64,000 bases of DNA from Aggregatibacter segnis ATCC 33393 (GTDB lineage Bacteria > Pseudomonadota > Gammaproteobacteria > Enterobacterales > Pasteurellaceae): contig NZ_GL622200.1 of the NCBI RefSeq assembly GCF_000185305.1, positions 1,217,861 through 1,281,860 on the forward strand, written 5' to 3'. Shown here one piece after another: positions 1 through 8,239 of this stretch; position 1 is the first letter of the stretch; every line of letters begins with the position of its first letter. Made by a program: the position numbers and the translations under genes. The notes under the pieces were generated by a model. That model was not told where the DNA came from. It did not search any database and saw nothing but the letters and a program-made list of their open reading frames with translations.

Positions 1-1161
1 ATAATGACGTTTACCATCAATAATTCGACTAAACACCCGCACAAGTGAGTTCATATCGAGCTTTCGCGCCATATCCAGGCCGAGGAAAACTTCTTCACCT
101 TGGAAATCTTCAAGGCTTAATGTTTCGTCGTAACACTTCTCCCAGCTCACCATGTTGAAATAGGATTCTTTCGCTGATACCCAAACATTCAGGTGCTTTG
201 TTTTGAATTTATTCGTAAAGCGTGGATTATTGATCGCCTGTTTCTGCTGACTTATCAAATAATCCGCATAAACCGAAACGTCAAAATTCGGGTTAGCTTT
301 TTGTAGCACTTCCGGACTTGTCCAGTCGTCGCCCTCGTCGATTGTGTAGATTAAACCGAACAATTCATCATTCGGCACCGTGCCATTCAGCATTTCAATC
401 ACTTCGCGGCGCTTGTCGTAACAAGGACCTTCAATGTTGTAACCCGCCGTCGTGATAATCCACATCAACGGCTGGCGACGTGCGCCCATACCGGTGAGCA
501 TTGTTGTATAAAGTTCGTCGTCTTTATGCTCATGGTATTCGTCCACGATCGCACAACTCGGCGACGCACCGTCCCCGGGGTTCCCGATTAATGGTTCAAA
601 GCGTGATCCGTCGGCGGGGCGGTTAAGATTGGATGCGTTAACTTCAATTTCGAATGTTTTACAGAGCAATTCTGTTTTCTTACACATTAACCGGGCAGGG
701 CGGAACACCTCCCACGCTTGCTTCTCGGTTGTTGCCCCCGAATAAACCTCCGCGCCGAACTCGCCATCTACGCAAAACATATACAACCCAACACCGGCAG
801 AAATAGCCGATTTTCCGTTTTTACGCGGGATTTCGGTATAAACTTCACGGTAACGGCGTAATCCGCTGATTTTCTTGATCCAGCCGAAAGCGTTTGCCAC
901 TGCGAATAATTGCCACGGCTCAAGCGTAATTAGCTGTCGTTTTAACGCCCACTCGCCTTTAGTGTGCGGCAAAAGTTGAATAAATTTACAAGCCCGTTCC
1001 GCCAGTTTTTCATCAAAGCGAAAAGGAAAATCTTTGTCTTTCTGATTTTTCAGATCGTCTAAATGCCGTTGACAGGCTTTAATCACCAGTCGGCAAGCGG
1101 GGATTTTTCCGGAAACAATGTCCTTTGCGTATTTGTTCGCTTTTTTCACATTGTCGGTCAT
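1..1161 (-). CDS. Phage terminase large subunit (partial at left edge)
   Basis: ATP-driven packaging motor and nuclease that fills the prohead with DNA. The frame is open from the ATG at 1161 to the window edge, about 387 codons, so the C-terminus is missing. A Walker A-like IPRKNGKS lies near residues 111-118, followed by [13 protein letters not shown], and a Walker B-like AIVDEYHEH near residue 204. GLDMARKLD marks entry to the nuclease domain. These are features of the Terminase_1 (HK97-like) family. Its ATG overlaps the stop of the small subunit by four bases (ATGA), indicating translational coupling. It belongs to the late operon read leftwards; portal and capsid genes are expected beyond the edge. 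Confidence 0.93.
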   Translation of the reverse strand, partial: MTDNVKKANKYAKDIVSGKIPACRLVIKACQRHLDDLKNQKDKDFPFRFDEKLAERACKFIQLLPHTKGEWALKRQLITLEPWQLFAVANAFGWIKKISGLRRYREVYTEIPRKNGKSAISAGVGLYMFCVDGEFGAEVYSGATTEKQAWEVFRPARLMCKKTELLCKTFEIEVNASNLNRPADGSRFEPLIGNPGDGASPSCAIVDEYHEHKDDELYTTMLTGMGARRQPLMWIITTAGYNIEGPCYDKRREVIEMLNGTVPNDELFGLIYTIDEGDDWTSPEVLQKANPNFDVSVYADYLISQQKQAINNPRFTNKFKTKHLNVWVSAKESYFNMVSWEKCYDETLSLEDFQGEEVFLGLDMARKLDMNSLVRVFSRIIDGKRHY

Positions 1162-1640
1162 TGGAATAACTCCGCAAATGGATTGCTTGATTGCGTATCA
1201 GCATTGCTCATTAGTCGGCTCCGGCTACTTGGGTCAAGTCCAAGCAACGAGCCGAATTTTGCCATATCAGCCAGTGCTTCTTTCAGGGTCGTGTAAGCAG
1301 GGTTCCGCTTTAATCCACTTTCCGTCTCAATAGTTCCACCGAATTTTTTAATATCAGCGTTAGCGGCTTTTCTGTTCTGATACGCAATGCAATAGTTAGC
1401 AACGGTTTCTAAGTCGGTTTTCAAAACTATACCCTGCGGGCAAAGCTCTTTTAACACAAAGTGCCACATTACAATGCCATCATCATTCAAATCATCAGGC
1501 GGCGGGGTGTCGATCGTTAATTGTTCAGAAACCAATTCATTTTCGTTTAATTTTCGTTTGCCGGGGTTGCCTTGCCGTTTCTTAACTGCCGTAGGCTTAG
1601 GCTTGCGCCCACGCCCCGGAACAAGTGCTTTCCCTGTCAT
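1158..1640 (-). CDS. Phage terminase small subunit, P27 family
   Basis: DNA-recognition subunit that directs the terminase to the packaging site. The 160-residue length, the basic N-terminus ([23 protein letters not shown]), the central helical stretch with [20 protein letters not shown] and the C-terminal [10 protein letters not shown] are typical of P27-type small terminases. It overlaps the large subunit by four bases. Upstream lies a GC-rich non-coding stretch and then an HNH endonuclease, the usual HNH-terS-terL order of cos-type siphophages. Confidence 0.9.
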   Translation of the reverse strand: MTGKALVPGRGRKPKPTAVKKRQGNPGKRKLNENELVSEQLTIDTPPPDDLNDDGIVMWHFVLKELCPQGIVLKTDLETVANYCIAYQNRKAANADIKKFGGTIETESGLKRNPAYTTLKEALADMAKFGSLLGLDPSSRSRLMSNADTQSSNPFAELFQ

Positions 1641-1720
1641 TTTGGCGTTTACCTCAAAATCTTAATTTCGCGGTTGTGAAAATTGAGTTGAACGGGCGGT
1701 ATCCATAGATGAAACCTATA

Positions 1721-1745
1721 GAGATTTACCCACCCCCTCCCCGTG
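1721..1745 (-). other. Candidate packaging (cos) region
   Basis: The 128-base gap between the HNH gene and the small terminase holds a purine-rich run on the minus strand (CACGGGGAGGGGGTGGGTAA followed by ATCTC) in otherwise AT-rich DNA. In many HNH-type siphophages the cohesive end lies in exactly this gap. Position and composition are seen; the cos function is inference. Confidence 0.3.
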
Positions 1746-1768
1746 TAGAATTGACCGCAATTTAAACG

Positions 1769-2119
1769 CTATCTCAAGCGCTCTCTTGCAGTTTTAAATT
1801 TATGACATGAATTACATAAACTTTGTAAGTTTGAAAGATTGTCACTGCCACCATGTGCTTTAGCTATGATGTGGTCAACGGTTGTTGCTGTAACATATCT
1901 ACCTTTTTTTAAACACTCTTGGCATAGATACTTGTCACGCTCTAAGGCGACGGTGCGCAACGCTCGCCACTGTGAGCCATAACCGCGTTGGCTTGCCGTC
2001 TTGCCTTGCTGGTGTCGTTGCCATCCGCAACCTAAATGCAGTTCACAATAACCGCTTGAATGCGTTGTTGTGTTCTTACATCCCTGTTTTCGGCATGCTT
2101 TAGGTATTCTTGCGGGCAT
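1769..2119 (-). CDS. Phage HNH endonuclease
   Basis: Probable nicking endonuclease that works with terminase at cos cleavage. Cysteine pairs (CQEC and CNSC) flank the signature TVDHIIAKAHGGSDNLSNLQSLCNSCH, giving the His-Asn-His metal finger near the C-terminus. A second cysteine/histidine group near the N-terminus (CRKQGC, HSSGYCELH) may bind zinc. The start at 2119 is chosen because TAGGA sits 6-7 bases upstream; two upstream ATG codons lack this spacing. It lies between the lysis cassette and the terminase genes. Confidence 0.88.
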   Translation of the reverse strand: MPARIPKACRKQGCKNTTTHSSGYCELHLGCGWQRHQQGKTASQRGYGSQWRALRTVALERDKYLCQECLKKGRYVTATTVDHIIAKAHGGSDNLSNLQSLCNSCHKFKTARERLR

Positions 2120-2181
2120 TTCCATTCCTATTGTGTACATACAACAAAGGGCGCTTGTTTTAACGCCCTTTAATTTTCTAT

Positions 2182-2463
2182 TTAGTGCTGAGTGTTCTCA
2201 ACTTGCCACTCGCGGATCTTATCAATACGATTTAAGCACATGTCGCGCTCACGCTTAAGGATGACTGAGTATTGAGTGATGTCTCCGTATGTGTTGCCGT
2301 TAAACCCTGTTCTGTCTAAGTGGGCAATGTAGGCAGATGGCAATGCAGGACAACCGGCATCTTGTGGCTTACTTCCGCAAGAACTCAACAACATTACGAG
2401 GAGCGGAAGCATTATAAGGATGGCTTTGTTTAATATCTTGTGGGATGGATTTAATAACTTCAT
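2182..2463 (-). CDS. Rz1-like outer-membrane spanin lipoprotein
   Basis: Outer-membrane half of the spanin complex that fuses the two membranes in the last step of lysis. A hydrophobic N-terminus ends in the lipobox LLSSC (Cys near residue 29), followed by a short periplasmic domain. Its first 95 bases overlap the 3' end of the Rz gene in another frame, the classical overlapped Rz/Rz1 arrangement. It is larger (93 residues) than lambda Rz1, so the assignment rests on lipobox and overlap rather than sequence identity. Confidence 0.8.
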   Translation of the reverse strand: MKLLNPSHKILNKAILIMLPLLVMLLSSCGSKPQDAGCPALPSAYIAHLDRTGFNGNTYGDITQYSVILKRERDMCLNRIDKIREWQVENTQH

Positions 2464-2725
2464 CTGATTCGCTCCGTGCTTCTGCTTCTTGTTTCGATAG
2501 CTCTAACATGATGCGCTGATTTTCAGCCGCTTCGTCTTTTAGCCTTGTTATCTCTTTTTCTTTTTGAGATAACGCTTGCGCCTGCTCTTTGTTGTCGGCT
2601 CTTAAGTCAATAATAGTGTTGTACTGGTACCGCAAAACGCCGAGCAGGCACAAAACCGCAACGACACCAACACATATCGCACCAAACTTAATCCGCTTAA
2701 TTAATTGTTCACCGGGGTTAAACAT
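2369..2725 (-). CDS. Rz-like inner-membrane spanin
   Basis: Inner-membrane spanin subunit that pairs with the overlapping lipoprotein to disrupt the outer membrane. An N-terminal membrane anchor (about residues 14-32) is followed by a long charged coiled coil (about 38-85, rich in K, E, Q and A) reaching into the periplasm. It overlaps the endolysin gene by 25 bases upstream and Rz1 by 95 bases downstream. Order and topology match lambdoid lysis cassettes. Confidence 0.85.
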   Translation of the reverse strand: MFNPGEQLIKRIKFGAICVGVVAVLCLLGVLRYQYNTIIDLRADNKEQAQALSQKEKEITRLKDEAAENQRIMLELSKQEAEARSESDEVIKSIPQDIKQSHPYNASAPRNVVEFLRK

Positions 2726-3276
2726 AAATCACGCTCTCTTATTCTGCGCTTCATAATTGACGGGTGTGGCTTTCCGTTTACGCCGACATAGTTCGTAAAT
2801 GTGTTACACATACGCACAAAATCTTTATCTAAAGCCGCTTTGTATAACTGAGTTTTAAGACGCTTACCCGATTTTTTGTCGTAGTAGTAACGAGCACCGC
2901 CACAGCCTAAATTATGAATAACAGACCCTAAAGCATCTATTTGATTTTGATTCATGTCTGCACCGTTAAAGTAAAGCATGATGCAATCACCTGATTTCTT
3001 GAGATCTTTGGCATATTGCTCCGCTATTTCTTCATCGGTGTAGCGCTTATTTTCAAGAATCATTGTTCCGCCAGTAACGGCTGCGCCAATACCGTAAGTT
3101 AAAACATGAGCCGAACAGCGGTAAGGGTCACGGCGACAACCTTCTTCGTCGCCAATAGCTTGGGCCCCCTCTTTGCTGATCACAAGGTCATCCGCATAAT
3201 CAGTGTAAACCTTGCCGACAATAACACTTACCAAACACACCGCGCCGGCTAACGTTTTTTTAACTGTTTTGTTCAT
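2701..3276 (-). CDS. SAR-type endolysin (GH24 lysozyme)
   Basis: Muralytic enzyme that cleaves peptidoglycan. The N-terminal hydrophobic stretch (about residues 8-23), weakly hydrophobic and rich in A, G and V, looks like a signal-anchor-release segment exported by Sec without cleavage, as in P21 and P1 endolysins. The catalytic pattern E45-x8-C54-x5-T60 is visible, with Cys in place of the Asp of T4 lysozyme, as in P21. Several further cysteines could control activity by disulfide exchange. It lies between holin and spanin genes with short overlaps. Confidence 0.9.
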   Translation of the reverse strand: MNKTVKKTLAGAVCLVSVIVGKVYTDYADDLVISKEGAQAIGDEEGCRRDPYRCSAHVLTYGIGAAVTGGTMILENKRYTDEEIAEQYAKDLKKSGDCIMLYFNGADMNQNQIDALGSVIHNLGCGGARYYYDKKSGKRLKTQLYKAALDKDFVRMCNTFTNYVGVNGKPHPSIMKRRIRERDLCLTPVNN

Positions 3277-3496
3277 TAATCAGATTCCCGTTTTTGTCGC
3301 GGATTCCCGCTCGAATTTCTTCAAGCTCCAGCATACGTTTTTTATATCTTGATTCCCGCCAATAGCCGCAAACCGTCACAATAATACCTATCAATATAGC
3401 CCATTCAGACAATGTGAGCGCACCGATAAATCCTGTAACCCAACCAAGGACTTGAGACTCAATCGGCATATCCTTAAACACTTGCATTTTTGCCAT
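3260..3496 (-). CDS. Phage holin
   Basis: Small membrane protein that times lysis. From the ATG at 3496 (GGGGTGGGGT just upstream) it has 78 residues with hydrophobic segments at about residues 14-30 and 31-47, then a charged C-terminal tail (ESRYKKRMLELEE). It is the first gene after the late promoter and terminator and overlaps the endolysin by 17 bases. With a SAR endolysin it would act as a pinholin-type depolariser; that is inference. A second in-frame Met three codons later could be a regulatory dual start. Confidence 0.8.
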   Translation of the reverse strand: MAKMQVFKDMPIESQVLGWVTGFIGALTLSEWAILIGIIVTVCGYWRESRYKKRMLELEEIRAGIRDKNGNLINEQNS

Positions 3497-3521
3497 ACCC
3501 CACCCCGCTTTCCTCGAGGCA

Positions 3522-3554
3522 ATAAAAAACCCCAACTGTTACCAGTCAGGGTTT
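3522..3554 (-). terminator. Late-gene terminator (tR'-like)
   Basis: On the minus strand AACCCTGACTG, loop GTAA and CAGTTGGGGTT form an 11-pair hairpin (two G-U pairs) followed by a T run. It lies between the candidate late promoter and the holin, where lambdoid phages place the terminator that Q protein overrides. Confidence 0.75.
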
Positions 3555-3620
3555 GTTTAAATCCACATCTATTAATTTCATCGGTGAACATCACTTACAC
3601 GACGACCACCATATATTCAA

Positions 3621-3650
3621 ATGATAGGACAAGATGACAAGGTTTGTCAA
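3621..3650 (-). promoter_or_regulatory. Candidate late promoter (pR'-like)
   Basis: On the minus strand a perfect TTGACA (3650-3645) is followed after 18 bases by TATCAT (3626-3621). It overlaps the end of the Q gene and reads into the terminator at 3522-3554 and the lysis genes, as in lambda. Confidence 0.7.
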
Positions 3651-4153
3651 TATATAATTTTGATACTTTTTGCATTTTGTCGCCCAGTTCGAAGAATAAC
3701 GAAACCGGTTACAAGCAGTTCGTGAATTATCGCTTTTGCCAATTTCAATTCTTTTTCAACATTCCGCTTCACTGTTTTAAGGCTCGGAATGCGAATATCT
3801 GACTTACCAGCGCACGGCTGCATTTTCATCTCTCCACAGTTTTCACGCAGTTTAACGGCTATGCGATTTATCGTGTTTTTGTTTACGTAATACGAAAACA
3901 CGATATAGTGTAAAGTGCGGTCGTTCTTGAAGAAGAATTGCTCGATAAGCTCACTAATCATCATGCCTGTTTCATCATCACACACAGGTTCGCTTGGTTC
4001 TGCCGGAATCACGCTTTTCATTAATCTAGCGATGATATTTAGCCCTGGTTTATCTAATCTACCTAATCTAATCCACGCACCCCATGGGTACATGTGCTTA
4101 TCAACAAATTCTTCCTGTTCCTCGGTTAGTTCTAATTCGCTAAATTTACGCAT
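3647..4153 (-). CDS. Phage antitermination protein Q
   Basis: Late-gene activator that loads on RNA polymerase at the late promoter and lets it read through the downstream terminator. The 168-residue protein has the N-terminal WGAWIRLGRLDKPGLN motif of the P22-type Q family and a central helical region resembling a sigma-like DNA-binding fold (HYIVFSYYVNKNTINRIAVKL). Its stop lies beside the late promoter. It overlaps rusA by eight bases. Family assignment is from motif memory and position. Confidence 0.82.
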   Translation of the reverse strand: MRKFSELELTEEQEEFVDKHMYPWGAWIRLGRLDKPGLNIIARLMKSVIPAEPSEPVCDDETGMMISELIEQFFFKNDRTLHYIVFSYYVNKNTINRIAVKLRENCGEMKMQPCAGKSDIRIPSLKTVKRNVEKELKLAKAIIHELLVTGFVILRTGRQNAKSIKIIY

Positions 4154-4508
4154 CGATACCTCTAATTTTAATGATTGACTTACCTTTACTTACTACGCCT
4201 TTTTCCTCGATTGAGTATTTGCGGATGATTTTGCGGTTATCGTCTTTGATTAATCCGGCGCCGACCAAGCTATCAAAAATCCCTTTAGGTAAATTATCAA
4301 GGTCACGTGGGCGGTTGTCTGGGAAGTAGATTTCCATCTTGATTTCAACCGCACTTTCAAACGGATCGAACTGCGAACAAACCTCAGTAGCAATGCGTTT
4401 AAATTCCCGCCCTGCTTTTGATATGTAATGCTTACCTTGTCTTGTGTGCTTCCAGTAGTGGTTTACACTCGGCGGGTACGGTAGGCAGATTTCAAGCCAA
4501 TCACTCAT
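4146..4508 (-). CDS. rusA: RusA-family Holliday junction resolvase
   Basis: Endonuclease that resolves Holliday junctions formed during phage recombination and replication. From the ATG at 4508 it is 120 residues, the usual RusA size. It shows the N-terminal CLPYPPSVNHYW, the catalytic acidic region RPRDLDNLPKGIFDSL and the later GLIKDDNRKI. A longer reading back to 4640 overlaps the preceding gene and has no RusA-like content, so the short start is used. It overlaps the DUF1364 gene by ATGA. Confidence 0.92.
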   Translation of the reverse strand: MSDWLEICLPYPPSVNHYWKHTRQGKHYISKAGREFKRIATEVCSQFDPFESAVEIKMEIYFPDNRPRDLDNLPKGIFDSLVGAGLIKDDNRKIIRKYSIEEKGVVSKGKSIIKIRGIDA

Positions 4509-4798
4509 AACTTGCCCTCGCGGATTAAAATTGCCTGAGTGCGTGCCATACCCTCCAAATGAGCCAGTAACAGTTCGTCCTTGGTGTAACCGATCTTTGT
4601 TCGTAAATCGATTGCGTCGTGACAGCTTGAGCACGCCCACGCCCCTAATTGGTCGGGCGCTTTTTGCCCTGCTCCAGTAATGCCAGCGGCGCGTATGTGT
4701 GCTAATACGGTTGTTTCCGGGTTATAATTACAAACACCAACTAACCGCACTTGGCATTCTCGCCCTTTAGCTTCTTTTCGATAGTCTATTTTTCCCAT
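4505..4798 (-). CDS. DUF1364 (putative zinc-finger nuclease-like) phage protein
   Basis: Small (97 residues) protein typical of lambdoid nin regions. Conserved cysteines and histidines are visible: CQVRLVGVC near residues 15-23, AHIR near 33-36 and WACSSCHDAID near 54-63, suggesting a metal-binding HNH-like fold. The family name is from memory; its biochemical role is not established here. It sits directly upstream of rusA. Confidence 0.75.
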   Translation of the reverse strand: MGKIDYRKEAKGRECQVRLVGVCNYNPETTVLAHIRAAGITGAGQKAPDQLGAWACSSCHDAIDLRTKIGYTKDELLLAHLEGMARTQAILIREGKL

Positions 4799-4867
4799 AT
4801 TTTCACCTCTAAAATTGATCGCACTTTTTTTTGTTTGAACTGTAAATTATTGGTTGACGGTTGCAGC

Positions 4868-5503
4868 TCAACCGCCAAACCCTATTAATTGATTAATCTT
4901 GTTATCCAGTGCCGCTTCGTCTTCATAGATATTACAAAGCGTTTCGTTCCAGATGACGCCGTACACCGTTTTATACACATCGTTGAATCGTTCCTGGCTC
5001 ATGTTCGCGAATGAGATTGACCAACGCTCTTTAACGGTTCCCCCGTCTTGTGCCGGTTTGATATCGTAAAATCCCGCTTTTTTCATCACATGATCGAGAT
5101 ACGATTCAAGGGTTTTCATTCCCTCATAATCCAATTTTGATTCACGATTCAACCGCACTTTTGCCAGCACGCTATCTGCTATCGGTTTAGTTACGTTCTG
5201 ATACAGATTCTCATCGTTGGCCGCTACTGCGATTTCTCTTGCGACTGCCTGCGCTATCCATTCTTCGGCTTGGGTCAGTACGCTAAATTCAGGCTGCCAA
5301 TATTCAAAACCTGCATCAAGAAGCGCGAAAAACTTCTTGTGATGTTGGTAATTCCGATTGTTACCGATGGGTGTAATTTTTACCGCACTTCCAACCGGCA
5401 ACCCCTTGAGTAAATTGCGGTCGTAGTCTGTTTCCGCTACAACCGCACCATTCGCATATTTAACCGCGTGGATTACCGTTTTTTTCGGCTTTTGGCTCGC
5501 CAT
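4868..5503 (-). CDS. DUF1367 phage protein
   Basis: 211-residue protein of unknown activity from the nin-like region. The recognisable block is IGNNRNYQHHKKFFALLDAGFEYW near residues 45-68, characteristic of DUF1367. The rest is helical and charged. It overlaps the adenine methyltransferase gene by 31 bases, indicating one operon. Two uptake words (5154 and 5380 regions) lie inside it. Confidence 0.72.
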   Translation of the reverse strand: MASQKPKKTVIHAVKYANGAVVAETDYDRNLLKGLPVGSAVKITPIGNNRNYQHHKKFFALLDAGFEYWQPEFSVLTQAEEWIAQAVAREIAVAANDENLYQNVTKPIADSVLAKVRLNRESKLDYEGMKTLESYLDHVMKKAGFYDIKPAQDGGTVKERWSISFANMSQERFNDVYKTVYGVIWNETLCNIYEDEAALDNKINQLIGFGG

Positions 5504-5991
5504 TCGAGTTCACCTAAATCATCGATGTGGACATGACGGATAACTTGCCCCATATTTCGGTGACGCGGGTCAAATATCGCTAAGTGATTACCACGACAGA
5601 CATCAGTCCATAACCCCGTTTGAGGACTTAAAAACTTAATGCGGCCACCAACAATAAAACGGATTTCTGTCGCTTTTTGAGTGATTAAGGAAAACCATTC
5701 TGTGCTAATGTCAACCGGTAACAACATAACCACTAAGCAGTTGTAATTTTCGAACAACTCGACAGAGCGCTTGATAAAACTTAATGGATCGCTAAACGGC
5801 GGATTGATGAAAATACGCTCGTTTTGTAGCGGGTAAGTTAAGTAATCCATTTCAGGCGTTACATATCGCTCAAGTTTTGCGTTGTGCGGTAGTGCGGCAC
5901 CATCAATCGTAAAGCCAAATTCAGCATGAATCGGGTTAAATAGCGAAAGTGATGTTGGGTATGTGTCCTTATCAAATTTTCGCTCTGTCAT
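5473..5991 (-). CDS. Phage N6-adenine DNA methyltransferase (Dam-like)
   Basis: Probable adenine methyltransferase that marks phage DNA against host restriction or adjusts regulation. Catalytic motif IV appears as NPPF near residue 64 (IFINPPFSDPLSFI) in a 172-residue protein, the size of the compact phage N-6-adenine-methyltransferase family. The N-terminal NPIHAEFGFTIDGAA replaces a canonical SAM loop, as usual for this group. Recognition sequence cannot be deduced. It overlaps gene P by four bases. Confidence 0.85.
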   Translation of the reverse strand: MTERKFDKDTYPTSLSLFNPIHAEFGFTIDGAALPHNAKLERYVTPEMDYLTYPLQNERIFINPPFSDPLSFIKRSVELFENYNCLVVMLLPVDISTEWFSLITQKATEIRFIVGGRIKFLSPQTGLWTDVCRGNHLAIFDPRHRNMGQVIRHVHIDDLGELEWRAKSRKKR

Positions 5992-6662
5992 CTTTTCATT
6001 CCTATAATCTGTTTAAGTTTTGCGATGTTTTCTGCGGCTTTTTCCGGACTGGTTGGCACGGTTGTTTGTGTCGGTAGTTGTTTTCTGCGTGCCGGTATTG
6101 TTTCGCCGCTTTCAATTCGCTTTGCTATTGCCTTGAGTGCCTGTTCGCACTCTTTTTTAAATTCCGTCGGTGTCCATTGGTCACGACGACCGCGGCTGCA
6201 CAAGTCGGTTAATAACCAGTATTCTGCGTCCGATAAATAATTAAATTTATCCTCACCGTCCGTGCAGTAAACCGCTTGAAATTTACTTACTCGCGCCGGC
6301 AATTCGTCAGGTGTTGGCAAACCAAGAGTGGAGTAATCCGTTATGTTGCACCATGCGATGAATTGACCTACTGACGGGAAAAACGCGCTTGCTTGTGTGG
6401 CGGCAATATCAAGTCCACGTTTGAGTTTTAACGGGGTAACTACGCCGGCTTTGAGTAATTCTTCAAGCCAAATTTGCTTTGCGTAGTTGTAATCTTCGGT
6501 GGTAGCAAACGCTTGTTTCCATGCGGGGTGTAACGCTTTCAGCCGCTGGAACATACGATCAACAAGTTTCGTTGCGTTGTCAGAAATCCGCGCTTTTTCC
6601 ACCGGCGCGCGATAGTTTGGCTCGCTACCGATGACCTGCGCTAAGTTTGCTACGGTTCTCAT
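5988..6662 (-). CDS. Replication protein P (helicase loader-like)
   Basis: Lambda P-type protein expected to recruit host DnaB helicase to the phage origin. At 224 residues, with DRMFQRLKALHPAWKQAF, FFPSVGQFIAWC and a C-terminal basic and helical tail, it fits the phage replication P family. It lies immediately after the origin-containing O gene with a four-base overlap. The assignment rests on these motifs and gene order. Confidence 0.82.
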   Translation of the reverse strand: MRTVANLAQVIGSEPNYRAPVEKARISDNATKLVDRMFQRLKALHPAWKQAFATTEDYNYAKQIWLEELLKAGVVTPLKLKRGLDIAATQASAFFPSVGQFIAWCNITDYSTLGLPTPDELPARVSKFQAVYCTDGEDKFNYLSDAEYWLLTDLCSRGRRDQWTPTEFKKECEQALKAIAKRIESGETIPARRKQLPTQTTVPTSPEKAAENIAKLKQIIGMKR

Positions 6663-7432
6663 ATCATCGACCCTCGCGGCACATTGACCGTGCGACCGAT
6701 AGCCCAGCTGCCGTCATCGGCGAAATCATCGCGTTTTTTGCCTTTCGCGCCGGACAGGTTTTTACACCAATCAGCCCGAAAACCTTGCCAGTTTTGGCAA
6801 ATAGCGATTTCGATTGCTTCGGCAAGCGGAATGCCTGCCTTGTCGGCTTCGCGCTGAAATCCCTCAAGTGCGGTCCTCGTAATCGCCGCTTTTTTCGATT
6901 TTCGGTGTTCGGCAAAATCATCAGCAAGCTGACCGGTAATACCGAACTCGGCAAGCAGCGAAAGTGCGGTATTTTTTTGCGAAGTTTTTTTAATTGTATT
7001 TAATGGTGTATTTATATTGTTTTTATGTGAGGTACATTTTTTGCTACTGGTACTAGGTACATTTTTTGCTACTACCCTAGTGGCATTTTTTGTCACTGGT
7101 TGTATTTCTTGTAACTGGGTACATTTTTTGCTACTGGTACTAGGTACATTACGAACCAAATAAAATTTATTTGTTATGCCTAATTCGCGCTCAGTAATAA
7201 TCAAGCCCGCTTGCTCTAATTCGTCGATAACGGCGTAAATCGTGCGCTTATCCTTGATCTTCGTTTTCTCTTGGAATTGAGATACGGAAATGTAATCGCT
7301 TTCCCGCTGCCAGCCTGTTGTTTGACGCGCGATTAATAAATAACACTTAACGGCGTTCCCTGATAAATCAGCAATCAATTCATCAACAAACGCATTGGGG
7401 ATTTGGAAAGAATTAACGATAAAATCACTCAT
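6659..7432 (-). CDS. Replication protein O (origin-binding, winged helix)
   Basis: Initiator expected to bind iterons in its own gene and start phage replication. The N-terminal 105 residues form a winged-helix region (NAFVDELIADLSGNAVKCYLLI, then SVSQFQEKTKIKDKRTIYAVIDELEQAGLI) as in lambda O and related proteins. Residues about 94-140 are low complexity with VPSTSSKKCT occurring twice; this linker is encoded by DNA repeats that look like the origin. The C-terminal part (about 155-257) would contact P. Start and stop overlap its neighbours. Confidence 0.85.
   Translation of the reverse strand: MSDFIVNSFQIPNAFVDELIADLSGNAVKCYLLIARQTTGWQRESDYISVSQFQEKTKIKDKRTIYAVIDELEQAGLIITERELGITNKFYLVRNVPSTSSKKCTQLQEIQPVTKNATRVVAKNVPSTSSKKCTSHKNNINTPLNTIKKTSQKNTALSLLAEFGITGQLADDFAEHRKSKKAAITRTALEGFQREADKAGIPLAEAIEIAICQNWQGFRADWCKNLSGAKGKKRDDFADDGSWAIGRTVNVPRGSMI
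6960..7151. repeat. Phage replication origin: iterons within gene O
   Basis: Near-identical units of about 25 bases beginning GGTACATTTTTTGCTACT start at 7031, 7056 and 7118, with diverged copies near 7080 and 7099 and a partial copy at 7143. An AT-rich tract (about 6960-7025) lies at one side. Iterons plus an AT-rich segment inside the initiator gene is the layout of lambda ori. The repeats are seen; origin function is inferred. Confidence 0.75.
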
Positions 7433-8196
7433 TACGCCACCGTCTTATCTTGTTTGAAATTACCATTCCAGTTTGCTTTCATCGGTAATTGATTTTTCAT
7501 GTACCAGTCATAGATTTTTGCTGCGCCCTTTTGCAGCAAAACCGGCTTGTAAAAAATACGCACTTCTTGACCGTGTTCGGCTACCTGTGTGTTTTCTTCG
7601 GTCAGATACACATCGCGCGCACGGGATGTTACGCGCCAGCCGTATTTATCCTTGTAAACCCAACCTTTACGAGCCAAGAAATCATTGATCTGCGAAGAAT
7701 TAGCACCGTTTAACCCTTTTACAAACTGAGGCGCGCTCATACCGTGGCGGAAATAGCTCTGCATTGATTCAATCTGTTCTGATTTCTGTTTGCTATCCAA
7801 TAAAGCGCGTTGTTCACCCTCTTTTGCGTCAGCCCATGCGCGAGCCGCTGCAACCGGATCAGAAAAGTCAGGTAAAAGTGCGGTCGAATTTTGATTTGTT
7901 ACCGCCCTATCAAAAGTGCGAATAACGTATAAGTGGAATTTAGGACTAATCCACATTGCGTAAGCGTAAACAAGTTCTTTACTTACGAATGTTCCAAGTC
8001 CTTGTTTTGTAAGGATAGACGGAAATCCGTCTTTTGAAATTTCGCCGATTAATTCTTGCGTTTGCTGATTTGATAACCAGTAAGCAGGGCGATGACGACT
8101 TTCACCACCGCTTGCTTGATGTAAATCATTTAAGCAAAAACGCCCTTGTTCATCTTGGCGAATTTGTGTATCATAAAGCTGTATTTTGGTTTTCAT
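7432..8196 (-). CDS. KilA-N domain phage antirepressor-like protein
   Basis: DNA-binding regulator. The N-terminal KilA-N domain is clear: FCLNDLHQASGG, then GTFVSKELVYAYAMWISPKFHLYVIRTFDRAV. The C-terminal half (about residues 150-254) resembles antirepressor C-terminal domains, with FVKGLNGANSSQINDFLARKGW and FYKPVLLQKGAAKIYDWY. The start at 8196 is preceded by AAGGA; an upstream extension overlaps the cII-like gene and has no KilA-N content. It sits between cII and O. It could act as an antirepressor or as a replication-coupled regulator. Confidence 0.82.
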   Translation of the reverse strand: MKTKIQLYDTQIRQDEQGRFCLNDLHQASGGESRHRPAYWLSNQQTQELIGEISKDGFPSILTKQGLGTFVSKELVYAYAMWISPKFHLYVIRTFDRAVTNQNSTALLPDFSDPVAAARAWADAKEGEQRALLDSKQKSEQIESMQSYFRHGMSAPQFVKGLNGANSSQINDFLARKGWVYKDKYGWRVTSRARDVYLTEENTQVAEHGQEVRIFYKPVLLQKGAAKIYDWYMKNQLPMKANWNGNFKQDKTVA

Positions 8197-8239
8197 AAAA
8201 AATTCCTTCGTACAGAACCACTGTTGCCGCCGTGGTTTT

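Noticed and set aside
7031..7151. Repeats resembling a short CRISPR
   Set aside because: Units abut one another within gene O and fit an iteron origin.
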